A DNA stretch of 64,000 nt from Marinobacterium aestuarii. Its GTDB lineage: Bacteria > Pseudomonadota > Gammaproteobacteria > Pseudomonadales > Balneatricaceae. Positions 20,481 through 29,046 of the stretch are shown one piece after another. The stretch covers positions 1,674,001-1,738,000 of the forward strand of contig NZ_CP015839.1 in NCBI RefSeq assembly GCF_001651805.1, read 5' to 3'. Each line of letters opens with the position of its first letter. The first letter of the stretch is position 1. The position numbers were made by a program, and so were the translations under genes. The notes under the pieces are model-generated. The model was not told the DNA's origin, did not search any database, and was given only the letters and a program-made list of their open reading frames with translations.

Positions 20481-21206
20481 ATGACAAGCGATGTAGTGGT
20501 GGATTTTCTAAGGTTGCACTGGATTAACCTGCTGGCGCTGGGCTGGTTCCTGCTGTGTTTTCGTGGCTACATGACCTATGCGCGCATTAAAGCACACACC
20601 ACGCCCTGCCTGGCCAGTGTGATGCACCTGTACCGGCTGGAGTGGATGCGCCATATGCTGATGCGTGACAATCGCGTGCCCGACACCACCGCCATCGCCA
20701 ATCTGGAGCGCACGGTGGCGTTTTTTGCCTCCACCACCATCCTGATTCTGGCCGGTCTCATGACACTGCTCAATGTGTCCGATGAAGCCATGAACATAGT
20801 GCGGGATATTCCCTATGCCTATCCGCTCTCGGCCGGGGAGTGGGAGCTCAAGCTGCTGCTGCTGATCCTGCTGTTTGTCTATTCGTTCTTCAAGTTCACC
20901 TGGAGCCTGCGCCAGTATGGTTTTTCATCGGTGATGATCGGCGGTGCGCCTGTGCCGAGCGAGTCGCTTAATGAGCAGCGCCTGCAGGCCCACGCGGCCC
21001 GTATCGCTGATATGACATCCCTGGCGGCCAACAACTTCAATATTGGCCTGCGTACCTACTATTTCTGCGTTGCTGTGCTGGGCTGGTTTATCAACCCCTG
21101 GCTGTTCATGTTGCTGTCGGGCACAGTGGTATTCGTGCTCTACAGGCGTGAATTCGTCTCCCTGGCGCTGCAAACCATGATGATGAGCACCGAAGTCGAG
21201 CGCTGA
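20481..21206 (+). CDS. DUF599 family membrane protein
   Basis: An integral membrane protein of 241 residues if started at the ATG at 20481 (MTSDVVVDFLRLHWINLLAL). A longer in-frame start at 20421 adds 20 residues that look non-conserved. The first helix is followed by YARIKAHTTPCLASVMHLYRLEWMRHMLMRDNRVPDT, a pattern I associate with DUF599. Hydrophobic helices follow at about residues 85-100, 128-146 and 195-225. RTYYFCVAVLGWFINPWLFML is the last conserved membrane segment. Function unknown. It lies alone between the hairpin cluster and htpG. Confidence 0.8.
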   Translation: MTSDVVVDFLRLHWINLLALGWFLLCFRGYMTYARIKAHTTPCLASVMHLYRLEWMRHMLMRDNRVPDTTAIANLERTVAFFASTTILILAGLMTLLNVSDEAMNIVRDIPYAYPLSAGEWELKLLLLILLFVYSFFKFTWSLRQYGFSSVMIGGAPVPSESLNEQRLQAHAARIADMTSLAANNFNIGLRTYYFCVAVLGWFINPWLFMLLSGTVVFVLYRREFVSLALQTMMMSTEVER

Positions 21207-21336
21207 AATGGCGGCCCCTGCAGGGGTTATGCACATGAGCTTTGCATTCAGGCCTTGAAATCGACTCTGCCGGCCCCATCTCTGGAGCACAGGCGAGTTA
21301 CCTGAAATTGTTGCAGAACCAAGGGCCTATATATTC

Positions 21337-23262
21337 ATGAGTACCGAAACCCAGAAAGAAACTCTCGGATTCCAGACGGAAGTGAAGCAGCTGCTTCATC
21401 TGATGATTCACTCCCTGTATTCCAACAAGGAGATCTTCCTGCGCGAGCTAATTTCCAACGCCTCGGATGCGGCGGAAAAGCTGCGTTTTGAAGCGCTGTC
21501 CAACGCCGATCTGTACGAGAACGACGGCGATATCAGGATTCGTGTCAGCTTCGACGAAGCCGCCAAGACCATCACCATCGACGATAACGGCATTGGCATG
21601 AGCCGCCAGGATGTTATCGATCATCTGGGCACCATTGCCAAGTCCGGCACTTCCGGATTCCTGTCCCAGCTGACCGGCGACCAGAAAAAGGACAGCCAGC
21701 TGATCGGTCAGTTCGGTGTGGGCTTTTACTCGGCCTTTATCGTTGCCGACAAGGTGGATGTGTTTAGCCGTCGTGCGGGCCTGGCGGCAGCCGAAGGCGT
21801 GCACTGGTCCTCCCGTGGTGAAGGCGAATTCAGCATCGCCACGCTGGAAAAAGAGAGCCGCGGCACCAGCATCGTGCTGCACCTGAAGGAAGAAGAAGCC
21901 GAGTTCGCCAACAGCTGGCGCCTGCGCGAGTTGGTGCGCAAGTACTCCGATCACATCGCGCTGCCGGTCGTGATGCAAAAGGATGCCGTTGAGCCAGAAG
22001 AGCCGGAAGAAGGCCAGGAGCCGACGCCGGTGGCAGCGCCCCAGGACGAGACTGTCAACAGTGCCACGGCCCTCTGGACACGCAGCAAGAGCGAAGTGAC
22101 CGACGAGGAATACTCCGAGTTCTACAAGCATGTCTCCCATGATTTCAACGATCCGCTGAGCTGGTCTCATAGCAAGGTCGAAGGCAGCCTGGAATACAGC
22201 TCGCTGCTGTACGTACCGGAAAAAGCCCCCTATGACCTCTGGAACCGCGAAGCCCCCCGTGGCCTGAAACTGTATATCCAGCGTGTGTTCATCATGGACC
22301 AGGCGGACCAGTTCCTGCCGCTGTACCTGCGCTTTATCAAGGGTGTGGTGGACTCCAGCAACCTGTCGCTGAACATTTCCCGCGAGATCCTGCAAAAGGA
22401 CCCGCATGTCGATAAGCTGCGTGCGGCCCTGAGCAAGCGCGCCCTGGACATGCTGGCCAAGCTGGCCAAGAACGATGCCGACAAGTACCAGGCGTTCTGG
22501 AAAGAGTTCGGCCAGGTGCTCAAGGAAGGCCCGGCGGAAGATCACGCCAACCGCGAAAAAGTACTCAAGCTGCTGCGCTTTGCCTCCACTCATACGGGCA
22601 CCAGCGATCAGAACGTGGGTCTGGATGACTACGTGGCCCGCATGCAGGAAGGTCAGAGCAAGATTTACTACGTGGTGGCCGATTCCTTCAACGCCGCCAA
22701 GAGCAGCCCGCACCTGGAAATTTTCCGCAAGAAGGGCATTGAAGTGCTGCTGCTGACCGATCGTATCGACGAGTGGATGATGAGCCACCTGTTCGACTTC
22801 GACGGCAAGTCTTTCCAGGATGTCAGCAAGGGTGAGCTGGATCTGGGCGAGGTTGAAAACGAGGAAGAGAAAGCCGCCCAGGAAGCGACCGCCAAGGAGC
22901 TTTCCGGCCTGGTTGAGCGTCTCAAGACCCAACTGGGTGAGCGGGTATCGGATGTGCGTATCACGCACCGCCTGACCGACTCCCCGGCCTGCGTGGTACT
23001 GGGCAGCTATGACATGGGCGCGCAGATGCGCCGCATCATGGAAGCCGCCGGCCAGCCCGTGCCTGAAGTGAAACCGGTGTTTGAGCTCAACCCTGCGCAT
23101 CCGCTGATTCAGAAGCTGGACCAGGAAGTGGATGAAGATCGCTTTGGGGAGCTGTCCCTGGTGATCTTTGATCAGGCGGGACTTGCCGCCGGTGGACAGC
23201 TGGATGATCCGGCCGCCTACGTGGCGCGTCTCAACAAGTTGTTGCTTGAACTGAGTCAGTAA
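21337..23262 (+). CDS. htpG: Molecular chaperone HtpG (Hsp90)
   Basis: ATP-dependent Hsp90 chaperone, 641 residues. The N-terminal GHKL ATPase domain has [42 protein letters not shown] and [17 protein letters not shown]. The middle domain includes [10 protein letters not shown] and [14 protein letters not shown] with the catalytic arginine region. The C-terminal dimerisation domain has [28 protein letters not shown] charged linker ([20 protein letters not shown]) separates the first two domains. A good terminator follows. A heat-shock promoter was not identified in the 130-bp gap upstream. Confidence 0.97.
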   Translation: MSTETQKETLGFQTEVKQLLHLMIHSLYSNKEIFLRELISNASDAAEKLRFEALSNADLYENDGDIRIRVSFDEAAKTITIDDNGIGMSRQDVIDHLGTIAKSGTSGFLSQLTGDQKKDSQLIGQFGVGFYSAFIVADKVDVFSRRAGLAAAEGVHWSSRGEGEFSIATLEKESRGTSIVLHLKEEEAEFANSWRLRELVRKYSDHIALPVVMQKDAVEPEEPEEGQEPTPVAAPQDETVNSATALWTRSKSEVTDEEYSEFYKHVSHDFNDPLSWSHSKVEGSLEYSSLLYVPEKAPYDLWNREAPRGLKLYIQRVFIMDQADQFLPLYLRFIKGVVDSSNLSLNISREILQKDPHVDKLRAALSKRALDMLAKLAKNDADKYQAFWKEFGQVLKEGPAEDHANREKVLKLLRFASTHTGTSDQNVGLDDYVARMQEGQSKIYYVVADSFNAAKSSPHLEIFRKKGIEVLLLTDRIDEWMMSHLFDFDGKSFQDVSKGELDLGEVENEEEKAAQEATAKELSGLVERLKTQLGERVSDVRITHRLTDSPACVVLGSYDMGAQMRRIMEAAGQPVPEVKPVFELNPAHPLIQKLDQEVDEDRFGELSLVIFDQAGLAAGGQLDDPAAYVARLNKLLLELSQ

Positions 23263-23290
23263 GCCGGTAAGTCACCCGCAGGGTATAAAA

Positions 23291-23315
23291 GCGGCCTTTG
23301 GAGGCCGCTTTTTTT
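23291..23315 (+). terminator. Intrinsic terminator after htpG
   Basis: Stem GCGGCCT/AGGCCGC with loop TTGG, followed by a run of seven T residues; 29 bp after the htpG stop. Confidence 0.9.
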
Positions 23316-23518
23316 GTGCTTTATATTCGTGCACTCGCGAGTGCCAGAGGCTTATGGGGTGGCGCCTGTGGCATCTGTTAATCGCGGATGCAGAATGCTG
23401 GTATTTTGCCATCAGATCGGTGACACTCAAGTCAGCAACAAGCTGTTTAGTTACGCATATTTTTTAGTAAAAGAGCACTCAGTTAACAATGTCCAATTTC
23501 CAGCAGTCCACAAATGCA

Positions 23519-23673
23519 AGCTCGACCTTCCCCTGTCTGGGCAAGGCTCGAGCTGTCCTGGTGCCCTTGTGGCGTCGGGAGGCGGGTGCCATCCCGGAGC
23601 TGACGCCGATGCGATCAGACCCCTGAGCGACTGCTGGAGTATCCAGGCGGGCCTTCGGGTCCGCCTTTTTTTT
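23519..23673 (+). ncRNA. Candidate structured small RNA ending in an intrinsic terminator
   Basis: In the 481-bp htpG to dksA-like gap, four consecutive helices are followed by a terminator. Hairpin 1 (23519-23554) pairs AGCTCGA with TCGAGCT and inner CCTT with AAGG. Hairpin 2 (23571-23607) pairs GGCGTCGGGA with TCCC..GACGCC around GGC/GCC. A short CTGGA/TCCAG hairpin lies at 23634-23646. GGCGGGCC-TTCG-GGTCCGCC then runs into eight T residues. The open frame across this region (23314-23706) has no recognisable protein features. Because the terminator lies 70 bp before the next start codon and a separate terminator already ends htpG, an independent RNA or an attenuating leader is likely. The 5' end is unknown; the AT-rich stretch around 23455-23475 may hold the promoter. 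Confidence 0.5.
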
Positions 23674-23743
23674 GCCCGTAACACGCCAGGCATTTTCGAG
23701 CCCTAGGCGCTGTCTGAAATCGACAAATTGAGAGACCCATATT

Positions 23744-24112
23744 ATGGAACACACCGTACAGGACGAGCAGATGCAGTTGATTATTCAGCGCCTGCATAAA
23801 TTACAGCATGACCTGAGCGAAGAAATTACCGGCCTGCGCGAGATGCTGGCGGAGGTGGGCGGCGACCGCGAGCAGTTCGATACCAGCGAGCGCAGCGACG
23901 CTCTGCAGCAGCGCAACATGGCCAAGGCCAACGTAATGCTGAGCGAGCGTCGTCTGCATCTGGTGGAAGCGGCGCTGCGGCGCATCGATGAAGGTGATGA
24001 GGACTTTGGCTACTGTCGCAGTTGTGATGCCAGTATTCCCTTTGCCCGCCTGAGCGTGCGGCCTGAATCGCCGTTATGCATGAGCTGCCAGCAGCAGCAG
24101 GAAGTGCGCTAG
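23744..24112 (+). CDS. TraR/DksA-type C4 zinc-finger protein
   Basis: A 122-residue protein of the DksA family, shorter than canonical DksA (about 150 residues). Residues 5-90 are predicted as a helical hairpin. The C4 finger is intact with canonical spacing, YCRSC followed after 17 residues by CMSC. The coiled-coil tip, which in DksA carries a DxxDxA motif needed for RNA polymerase control, reads DTSERSDAL here, so the second Asp and the Ala are not conserved. It may bind the polymerase secondary channel with altered output, but this is inference. It lies downstream of the structured RNA candidate. I do not give the symbol dksA because of the length and tip differences. Confidence 0.8.
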   Translation: MEHTVQDEQMQLIIQRLHKLQHDLSEEITGLREMLAEVGGDREQFDTSERSDALQQRNMAKANVMLSERRLHLVEAALRRIDEGDEDFGYCRSCDASIPFARLSVRPESPLCMSCQQQQEVR

Positions 24113-24214
24113 CCCTGGCGCAACGCACAGCCTGGCTCCCTGTGGGGTGCCGGCTATGGTGTGTGAGCGAGAGCGGCGTGCAGGTCCGTCGATGTTGTTG
24201 TCTGGCGCAGTCGG

Positions 24215-24220
24215 TATAAT
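24215..24220 (+). promoter_or_regulatory. -10 element upstream of ercA
   Basis: A consensus TATAAT lies 52 bp before the ercA start. No good -35 is seen at 17 bp (ATGTTG there), which suits a regulated promoter. ErcA-type genes in Pseudomonas belong to the ethanol-oxidation regulon. Confidence 0.4.
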
Positions 24221-24272
24221 GCAGACAAAACAAGAGCCGCTCCCAGGGGCTTAGATACAACGGGACCCACGC

Positions 24273-25436
24273 ATGAGCCATGAACTTTCCAATCTGCGCA
24301 AATTTGTCGCCCCCGAAATTCTCTTTGGCGCCGGTGCCCGCAAGACGGTCGGCAACTATGCGAGAACCTTCGGCGCGCGCAAGGTACTGTTGGTCTCCGA
24401 TCCCGGCGTGCAGAAGGCAGGCTGGGTCGCGGATGTGGAACAGACATTGCGCGAGGCGCTGATCGACTACGTGGTGTTTACCGATGTCTCGCCCAACCCT
24501 CGCTCCGAGGAGGTGATGCGCGGTGCGGCCCTGTATGCGAGTGAGGGCTGCAACCTGATAGTGGCGGTGGGCGGTGGCAGCCCGATGGATTGCGCCAAGG
24601 GCATTGGTATTGTCAGCAGTCACGGCCGCCATATCCTGGAGTTCGAGGGCGTCGATACCCTGACGGTGCCGATTCCGCCACTGATCCTGATTCCCACCAC
24701 CTCCGGCACCTCCGCCGATGTGTCCCAGTTCGCCATCATCAATGACGAATTCGAACGGGTGAAAATTTCCATCGTCAGCAAGTCCGTGGTACCGGATGTC
24801 TCGCTGATCGATCCCGAAACCACCATGACCATGGACCCGTTTCTGACCGCCTGTACCGGTGTGGATGCACTGGTGCACGCCATAGAGGCCTTTGTCTCTA
24901 CCGGTTCAGGCCCCATGACCGACATGCATGCGCTGGATGCCATTCGCCTGATCAATGGCAACCTGGCGGATCTGATTCGCCACCCCGATGATCTGCGCCT
25001 GCGCGAGCAGGTCATGCTCGGCAGCATGAAGGCGGGGCTGGCATTCTCCAACGCGATTCTGGGCGCCGTGCATGCCATGTCCCACAGCCTGGGCGGTTAT
25101 CTGGATCTGCCCCACGGCCTCTGCAACGCCATGCTGCTGGAGCATGTGATCGATTTCAATTACCGCGAAACGCCGGACAAGTTCAAGGTCATCGCCGACA
25201 CCCTGGGGGTGGATGTGCGCGGCATGAACAGCAGCGAGATCCGCAAGCGTCTGATGCAGCGCGTCATCGGGCTCAAGCAGGAGGTGGGGCTCAAAGAGTC
25301 GCTTGGCGTCTTTGGGGTGAATGTGAGCGATATACCTTCGCTGTCGAAAAATGCCATCAAGGATCCCTGCATCCTGACCAACCCGCGCAAGTCCTCACGG
25401 CGGGATGTTGAGGTCATCTATGAAGAAGCGCTCTGA
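24273..25436 (+). CDS. ercA: Iron-containing alcohol dehydrogenase, ErcA type
   Basis: A 387-residue group III alcohol dehydrogenase. The NAD-binding region shows VAVGGGSPMDCAKGIGIV and PTTSGTSADVSQFAII. The metal-binding region shows DALVHAIEAFVS and the histidine-rich GAVHAMSHSLGGYLDLPHG. In Pseudomonas, ErcA is a regulatory Fe-ADH paired with the kinase ErcS in control of ethanol oxidation (known). The same pairing occurs here: the kinase ATG lies inside the ercA 3' end with a 17-bp overlap. A catabolic role of its own cannot be excluded. A TATAAT lies 52 bp upstream. No exaA/exaB or response regulator is in the window. Confidence 0.82.
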   Translation: MSHELSNLRKFVAPEILFGAGARKTVGNYARTFGARKVLLVSDPGVQKAGWVADVEQTLREALIDYVVFTDVSPNPRSEEVMRGAALYASEGCNLIVAVGGGSPMDCAKGIGIVSSHGRHILEFEGVDTLTVPIPPLILIPTTSGTSADVSQFAIINDEFERVKISIVSKSVVPDVSLIDPETTMTMDPFLTACTGVDALVHAIEAFVSTGSGPMTDMHALDAIRLINGNLADLIRHPDDLRLREQVMLGSMKAGLAFSNAILGAVHAMSHSLGGYLDLPHGLCNAMLLEHVIDFNYRETPDKFKVIADTLGVDVRGMNSSEIRKRLMQRVIGLKQEVGLKESLGVFGVNVSDIPSLSKNAIKDPCILTNPRKSSRRDVEVIYEEAL

Positions 25437-27159
25437 TTCGGACAATGCCTCTGAGCAGAATCCGGCGACCTTCGAAGACCTGATCGGCCTTGGCAGTCAG
25501 TCGGCGCGCAAGAGTTACTACCCTGAACTCGAGCGCAAGATGCACGAGCTGGAGCAGGAGCGCAACCGCTACAAGTGGCTGTTCGAGAACGCCCTGCACG
25601 GCATTTTTCGCGCCGATATGACCGGTGGCGTGCTGGCGGCGAACCCGGCCATCGCCCGTCTCTGTGGCTATGATTCGCCCGCGCAGGTGATCGATCAGGT
25701 GCGTGACCTTGCCACCGAGCTGTTTGTTGATCCGGGGGAGTTGGCGGCGATACGCCAGATGCTGCTCGCCAGTCAGCGGCTTATCGGCTATGAAACCCGT
25801 CTGCGCTGCCGCAATGGCGGCACCGTGGATGTGGCCATGAATATCCTGCTCAAGCAGGTTGATGGCGGCGAAATTATCGAAGCCTTCGTGGCTGACTATA
25901 CAGAGCGCAAGCGTGCCCGCGAGCGGCTACAGCAGCTTAATGCCGAGCTTGAGCAGCGGGTCGCCGAACGTACCGAAGAGCTGCTTGAGCTGAACGAGCA
26001 GCTGCGCCTGGCCCGTGATGCCGCCCATGAGGCTAACAAGAGCAAGGACAAGTACCTGGCGGCGGCCAGCCATGATTTGCTGCAGCCCATGAATGCGGCG
26101 CGCCTGCTGGTGTCCACGCTGCGCGAACGCGCGCTCGAAGGCCAGGACGGTTACCTGATTGAACGCGTGCATCTGGCGCTGGAGGGGGCCGAGGATCTGC
26201 TGACCGACCTGCTGGATATCTCCAGGCTTGACCAGAATGCGGTGCGACCGGATCTGGCCGAATTTTCCCTGCAGTCCATCCTGCAGCCGCTGGCCGCTGA
26301 GCTACAGCCGGTGGCCGCCAGCGAAGGGCTACAGCTGCGGCTGGCGCCCAGCCGGCTGAATATTCGCAGCGACAGTCGTCTGCTGACGCGCATTCTGCGC
26401 AATTTTCTCAGCAATGCACTGCGCTATACCGAGCGCGGCACTGTGTTGCTGGGAGTACGTAACCGCGGTGACCGGGTCAGCATTCAGGTGTGGGATAGCG
26501 GCGCAGGCATTGCTGACTCCAAACTCGAGGATATTTTCTGCGAATTTCACCAGCTGCCCGACCATCATGCCGGTGAGCGTCGCGGTGTGGGCCTTGGGCT
26601 GGCGATTGTGGATCGTATCGCACGGGTGCTGGAGCATCGCGTCGAGGTCCGCTCGAGCCTTGGCAAGGGCTCTATGTTCGCCATTGAAGTGCCGCGGGTG
26701 CCGGGGCAGGTAGCTGCTGCGGCGCCGGAGCAGCTAAGTGCGCCGCTGGACAGTCTGGCAGGCACTCGGGTGCTGGTGGTGGATAACGATGAGGGCGTGC
26801 TGTTGAGCATGTGTGCGCTGTTGGAACAGTGGGGCTGCGAGCTCAGTGTGGCGCGCGATTGCGAGGCTGCACTGGCGCTCTGTGTGCAGAATGGCGAAGA
26901 GGGCAGGGAAGCCGCCCCGCAGCTGCTGCTGGCGGACTATCATCTGGATCTGGGCCGTACCGGGCTTGAGGTGGTACAGGCGTTGCGCCAGCAACTGGGA
27001 ACTGGTTTTCCGGCCGCCATGATCACGGCGGACCGTTCGGCCGATACTCTGCAGCTGTTTCGTGAGCAGGGCCTGCCGGTCCTGCCAAAGCCGGTGCGCC
27101 CCGGCAAGCTGCGGGCACTGCTGACCCACCTGCTGCAGCAGACTGAAAGGCCCCGCTAA
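25420..27159 (+). CDS. ercS: PAS-domain hybrid sensor histidine kinase, ErcS/NahK type
   Basis: A cytoplasmic hybrid kinase of 579 residues without transmembrane segments. A coiled coil (about residues 30-52) precedes a PAS domain (LFENALHGIFRADMTGGVLAAN). A second coiled coil follows, then the H-box SKDKYLAAASHDLLQPMNAARL with the phospho-accepting histidine. The ATPase domain has RNFLSNALRYTERG and GVGLGLAIVDRIARVL. The C-terminal receiver starts TRVLVVDNDEGVLLSMCALL and has LLLADYHLDLG with the phospho-acceptor aspartate. The DLLQPMNAARL signature is typical of Pseudomonas ErcS, ErcS' and NahK kinases. The ATG at 25420 follows GAGG and overlaps ercA, which supports joint signalling. The cognate regulator is not in the window. 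Confidence 0.82.
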   Translation: MKKRSDSDNASEQNPATFEDLIGLGSQSARKSYYPELERKMHELEQERNRYKWLFENALHGIFRADMTGGVLAANPAIARLCGYDSPAQVIDQVRDLATELFVDPGELAAIRQMLLASQRLIGYETRLRCRNGGTVDVAMNILLKQVDGGEIIEAFVADYTERKRARERLQQLNAELEQRVAERTEELLELNEQLRLARDAAHEANKSKDKYLAAASHDLLQPMNAARLLVSTLRERALEGQDGYLIERVHLALEGAEDLLTDLLDISRLDQNAVRPDLAEFSLQSILQPLAAELQPVAASEGLQLRLAPSRLNIRSDSRLLTRILRNFLSNALRYTERGTVLLGVRNRGDRVSIQVWDSGAGIADSKLEDIFCEFHQLPDHHAGERRGVGLGLAIVDRIARVLEHRVEVRSSLGKGSMFAIEVPRVPGQVAAAAPEQLSAPLDSLAGTRVLVVDNDEGVLLSMCALLEQWGCELSVARDCEAALALCVQNGEEGREAAPQLLLADYHLDLGRTGLEVVQALRQQLGTGFPAAMITADRSADTLQLFREQGLPVLPKPVRPGKLRALLTHLLQQTERPR

Positions 27160-27171
27160 TACAAGGTCTGC

Positions 27172-28602
27172 TCAGGCAACCCGGTCGATCTCCTGCAGCA
27201 TCTGCTGCACTTCAATGCCCACCTGTTGCAGGGCCCGGTCCTGCGCGGCCGAGGGCTTGTCCGAGAAATTCAGTCGCATGCAGTTGCGGTATTTGCCCGA
27301 GGCCGAGAACAGCACCCCCGGGCCTATGCGGATACCGTTGGGCTGCAGTCGGTCATTCAGCTGCAGGGTGTCGATATCCCCCGGCAGCTCGACCCAGAGC
27401 AGAAAGCCGCCCTGGGGGTAGCTGATCCGCGTGCCGGCGGGAAAGTAGCGCTCCACCGCGGCAATCATCTGGTCGCGCCCATCCAGGTATTGTGCCCGCA
27501 TGCGTCTCAGGTGGCGTTCATAGCCACCCTTCTCGATAAACTCGGCCACCGCCAGCTGTGGCAGGGTGGAGCTGGCGGCGGTACCAACATATTTCATGTG
27601 CATGACCTGATCCCGGTAACGTCCGGGGGCCGCCCATCCCACCCGCAAGCCCGGTGCCAGTACCTTGGAAAAGGAGCTGCACAGCAGTACCCGGTCGTCG
27701 ATATCAAACGACTTGATGGAGCGCGGGCGTGGAAACTGAAAGCTCAGATCACCGTAGATATCGTCCTCAATAATGGCGACGTCAAAGCGCTGGGCCAGGC
27801 TCACCAGCTGGCGTTTGCGCGTCTCCGGCATGGTGTAGCCCAGCGGATTGTTGCAGGTTGGAGTTACCTGGATGGCGCGGATCGGCCACTGTTCCAGAGC
27901 CAGTTCCAGGGCTTCAAGGCTGATGCCATTGACGGGGTCGGTGGGGATTTCCATGGCCTTGAGACCAAAGGCCTTGATCGCCTGCATGGAGCCAAAGAAA
28001 CTGGGCGAGTCCACCGCCACCACATCGCCGGGCTGAGTGACGGCGCGAATGCTGGCCGAGAGTGCTTCCTGGCAGCCGGTGGTAATGACGATGTCATCGG
28101 GGTGCAGCTTGCAGCCGGCGTCGATACTCAGGCGCGCGACCTGCTGGCGCAACTCTGGCGAGCCCTGCAGGCTGTCGTAGGCGAAGCCGCGCAGACTGTC
28201 ACCGCGCTTGCCCTCGGACAGAGCCCGCTGCAGCGGCTTGAGTGTCGTGGCGGTGATATCCGGCATGCCGCGGCCGAGTGACAGCACGCCGGGGGTTTCG
28301 CCGGAGCAGAGGAGGTCCAGTACATGTTCCCAGTGGGAGACTTCCAGTGGGCGCTGTGCCGGTCGGCTGATCTCCGGCAGCTGTGGGGTAGCGGGCCGCA
28401 GGCGCACATAGTAGCCGGATTTGGGCTTGGGCTGGGCCAGGCCCTGATCCTCCAGCAGCCGGTAGGCTTCCTGCACGGTGGCCACGCTGACCCCGTGCTC
28501 CCTGCTCAGGGCGCGAATGGAGGGCAGCCGGTCGCCGCAGCGATAAAAGCCCTGTTCGATGCGAGACCCCAGCTCAGTCGCAACCTGCTCATAGAGTTTC
28601 AT
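27172..28602 (-). CDS. MocR-type regulator (GntR HTH fused to aminotransferase fold)
   Basis: A 476-residue fusion. Residues 1-70 are a GntR winged helix (LPSIRALSREHGVSVATVQEAYRLLEDQGL). Residues about 105-470 are a class I aminotransferase fold with the PLP lysine in SSFSKVLAPGLRVGW and the aspartate region IIEDDIYGDLSF. MocR proteins usually use PLP or an amine adduct as effector and often control a divergent gene. Here the divergent genes encode a DUF1127 protein and a PhzF-like enzyme, with five related half-sites in between (28601-28719). One site overlaps this gene's own start codon, suggesting autoregulation. The effector is unknown. Confidence 0.88.
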   Translation of the reverse strand: MKLYEQVATELGSRIEQGFYRCGDRLPSIRALSREHGVSVATVQEAYRLLEDQGLAQPKPKSGYYVRLRPATPQLPEISRPAQRPLEVSHWEHVLDLLCSGETPGVLSLGRGMPDITATTLKPLQRALSEGKRGDSLRGFAYDSLQGSPELRQQVARLSIDAGCKLHPDDIVITTGCQEALSASIRAVTQPGDVVAVDSPSFFGSMQAIKAFGLKAMEIPTDPVNGISLEALELALEQWPIRAIQVTPTCNNPLGYTMPETRKRQLVSLAQRFDVAIIEDDIYGDLSFQFPRPRSIKSFDIDDRVLLCSSFSKVLAPGLRVGWAAPGRYRDQVMHMKYVGTAASSTLPQLAVAEFIEKGGYERHLRRMRAQYLDGRDQMIAAVERYFPAGTRISYPQGGFLLWVELPGDIDTLQLNDRLQPNGIRIGPGVLFSASGKYRNCMRLNFSDKPSAAQDRALQQVGIEVQQMLQEIDRVA

Positions 28603-28719
28603 TACAGATCCTGTGTGCTTATAAAGTATCAGTACAGATGCCAGTAAAATTAGCAGTACAGTCGTAATTTCTCAATATCTGTAATGGTTAATTAATATTT
28701 TATTGAATCTGTAATGGTT
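28601..28719. promoter_or_regulatory. Putative MocR operator array
   Basis: ATTACAGAT (28601), AGTACAGAT (28631) and a weaker AGTACAGTC (28655) lie on the plus strand; ATCTGTAAT occurs at 28677 and 28707 as the reverse complement. The two right-hand copies extend to ATCTGTAATGGTT. Within each identical-orientation pair the spacing is exactly 30 bp, about three helical turns. The array fills the gap between the MocR gene and the DUF1127 gene. Confidence 0.6.
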
Positions 28720-28768
28720 TTTGGGCTTTCGTTACTCTGTACAACATCAACAACGGGAGGACGAAACC

Positions 28769-28939
28769 ATGTTAAGTATTGAACTGTTCCATCGCATCTG
28801 GAAAGCCCTGCGCCGTGCACAGCAACGCTACCATTCACGCCGCCAGCTGCTTGGGCTGGACGACCGCAGCCTCAAGGATATAGGCATCAGCCGGGCCGAT
28901 GCCTATCTGGAAGGGCACAAGCGTTTCTGGGAAAAATGA
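28769..28939 (+). CDS. Small DUF1127 protein
   Basis: A 56-residue basic, arginine-rich protein (MLSIELFHRIWKALRRAQQRYHSRRQLLGLDDRSLKDIGISRADAYLEG). The central RRQLLGLDDRSLKDIGISRADA is the DUF1127 (YjiS-like) signature. Proteins of this type are small, often stress-induced, and in alphaproteobacteria have been linked to RNA and phosphate metabolism; the role here is unknown. GGGAGG precedes the ATG by eight bases. The gene lies directly downstream of the MocR operator array and upstream of phzF, separated from the latter by a 10-bp hairpin, so all three may be one regulatory unit. Confidence 0.85.
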   Translation: MLSIELFHRIWKALRRAQQRYHSRRQLLGLDDRSLKDIGISRADAYLEGHKRFWEK

Positions 28940-28947
28940 CCGCCGAC

Positions 28948-28980
28948 CCAGGGCTCTGTCCTGCCGTGATAGAGCCCTGG
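28948..28980 (+). other. Hairpin between the DUF1127 and PhzF genes
   Basis: Perfect 10-bp inverted repeat CCAGGGCTCT / AGAGCCCTGG with a 13-base loop and no T-tract. Just downstream lie two imperfect tandem copies of AACGAGTACCGGTGAATT (28994-29029). Confidence 0.5.
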
Positions 28981-29046
28981 CGCTGAACGAACCAACGAAT
29001 ACCGGCTGATTAACGAGTACCGGTGAATTAAAGAGGGCCGATAAAG

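Noticed and set aside
23314-23706. A 130-codon plus-strand open frame between htpG and the DksA-like gene
   Set aside because: No family features. It runs through the base-paired RNA candidate and an intrinsic terminator, so coding is unlikely.
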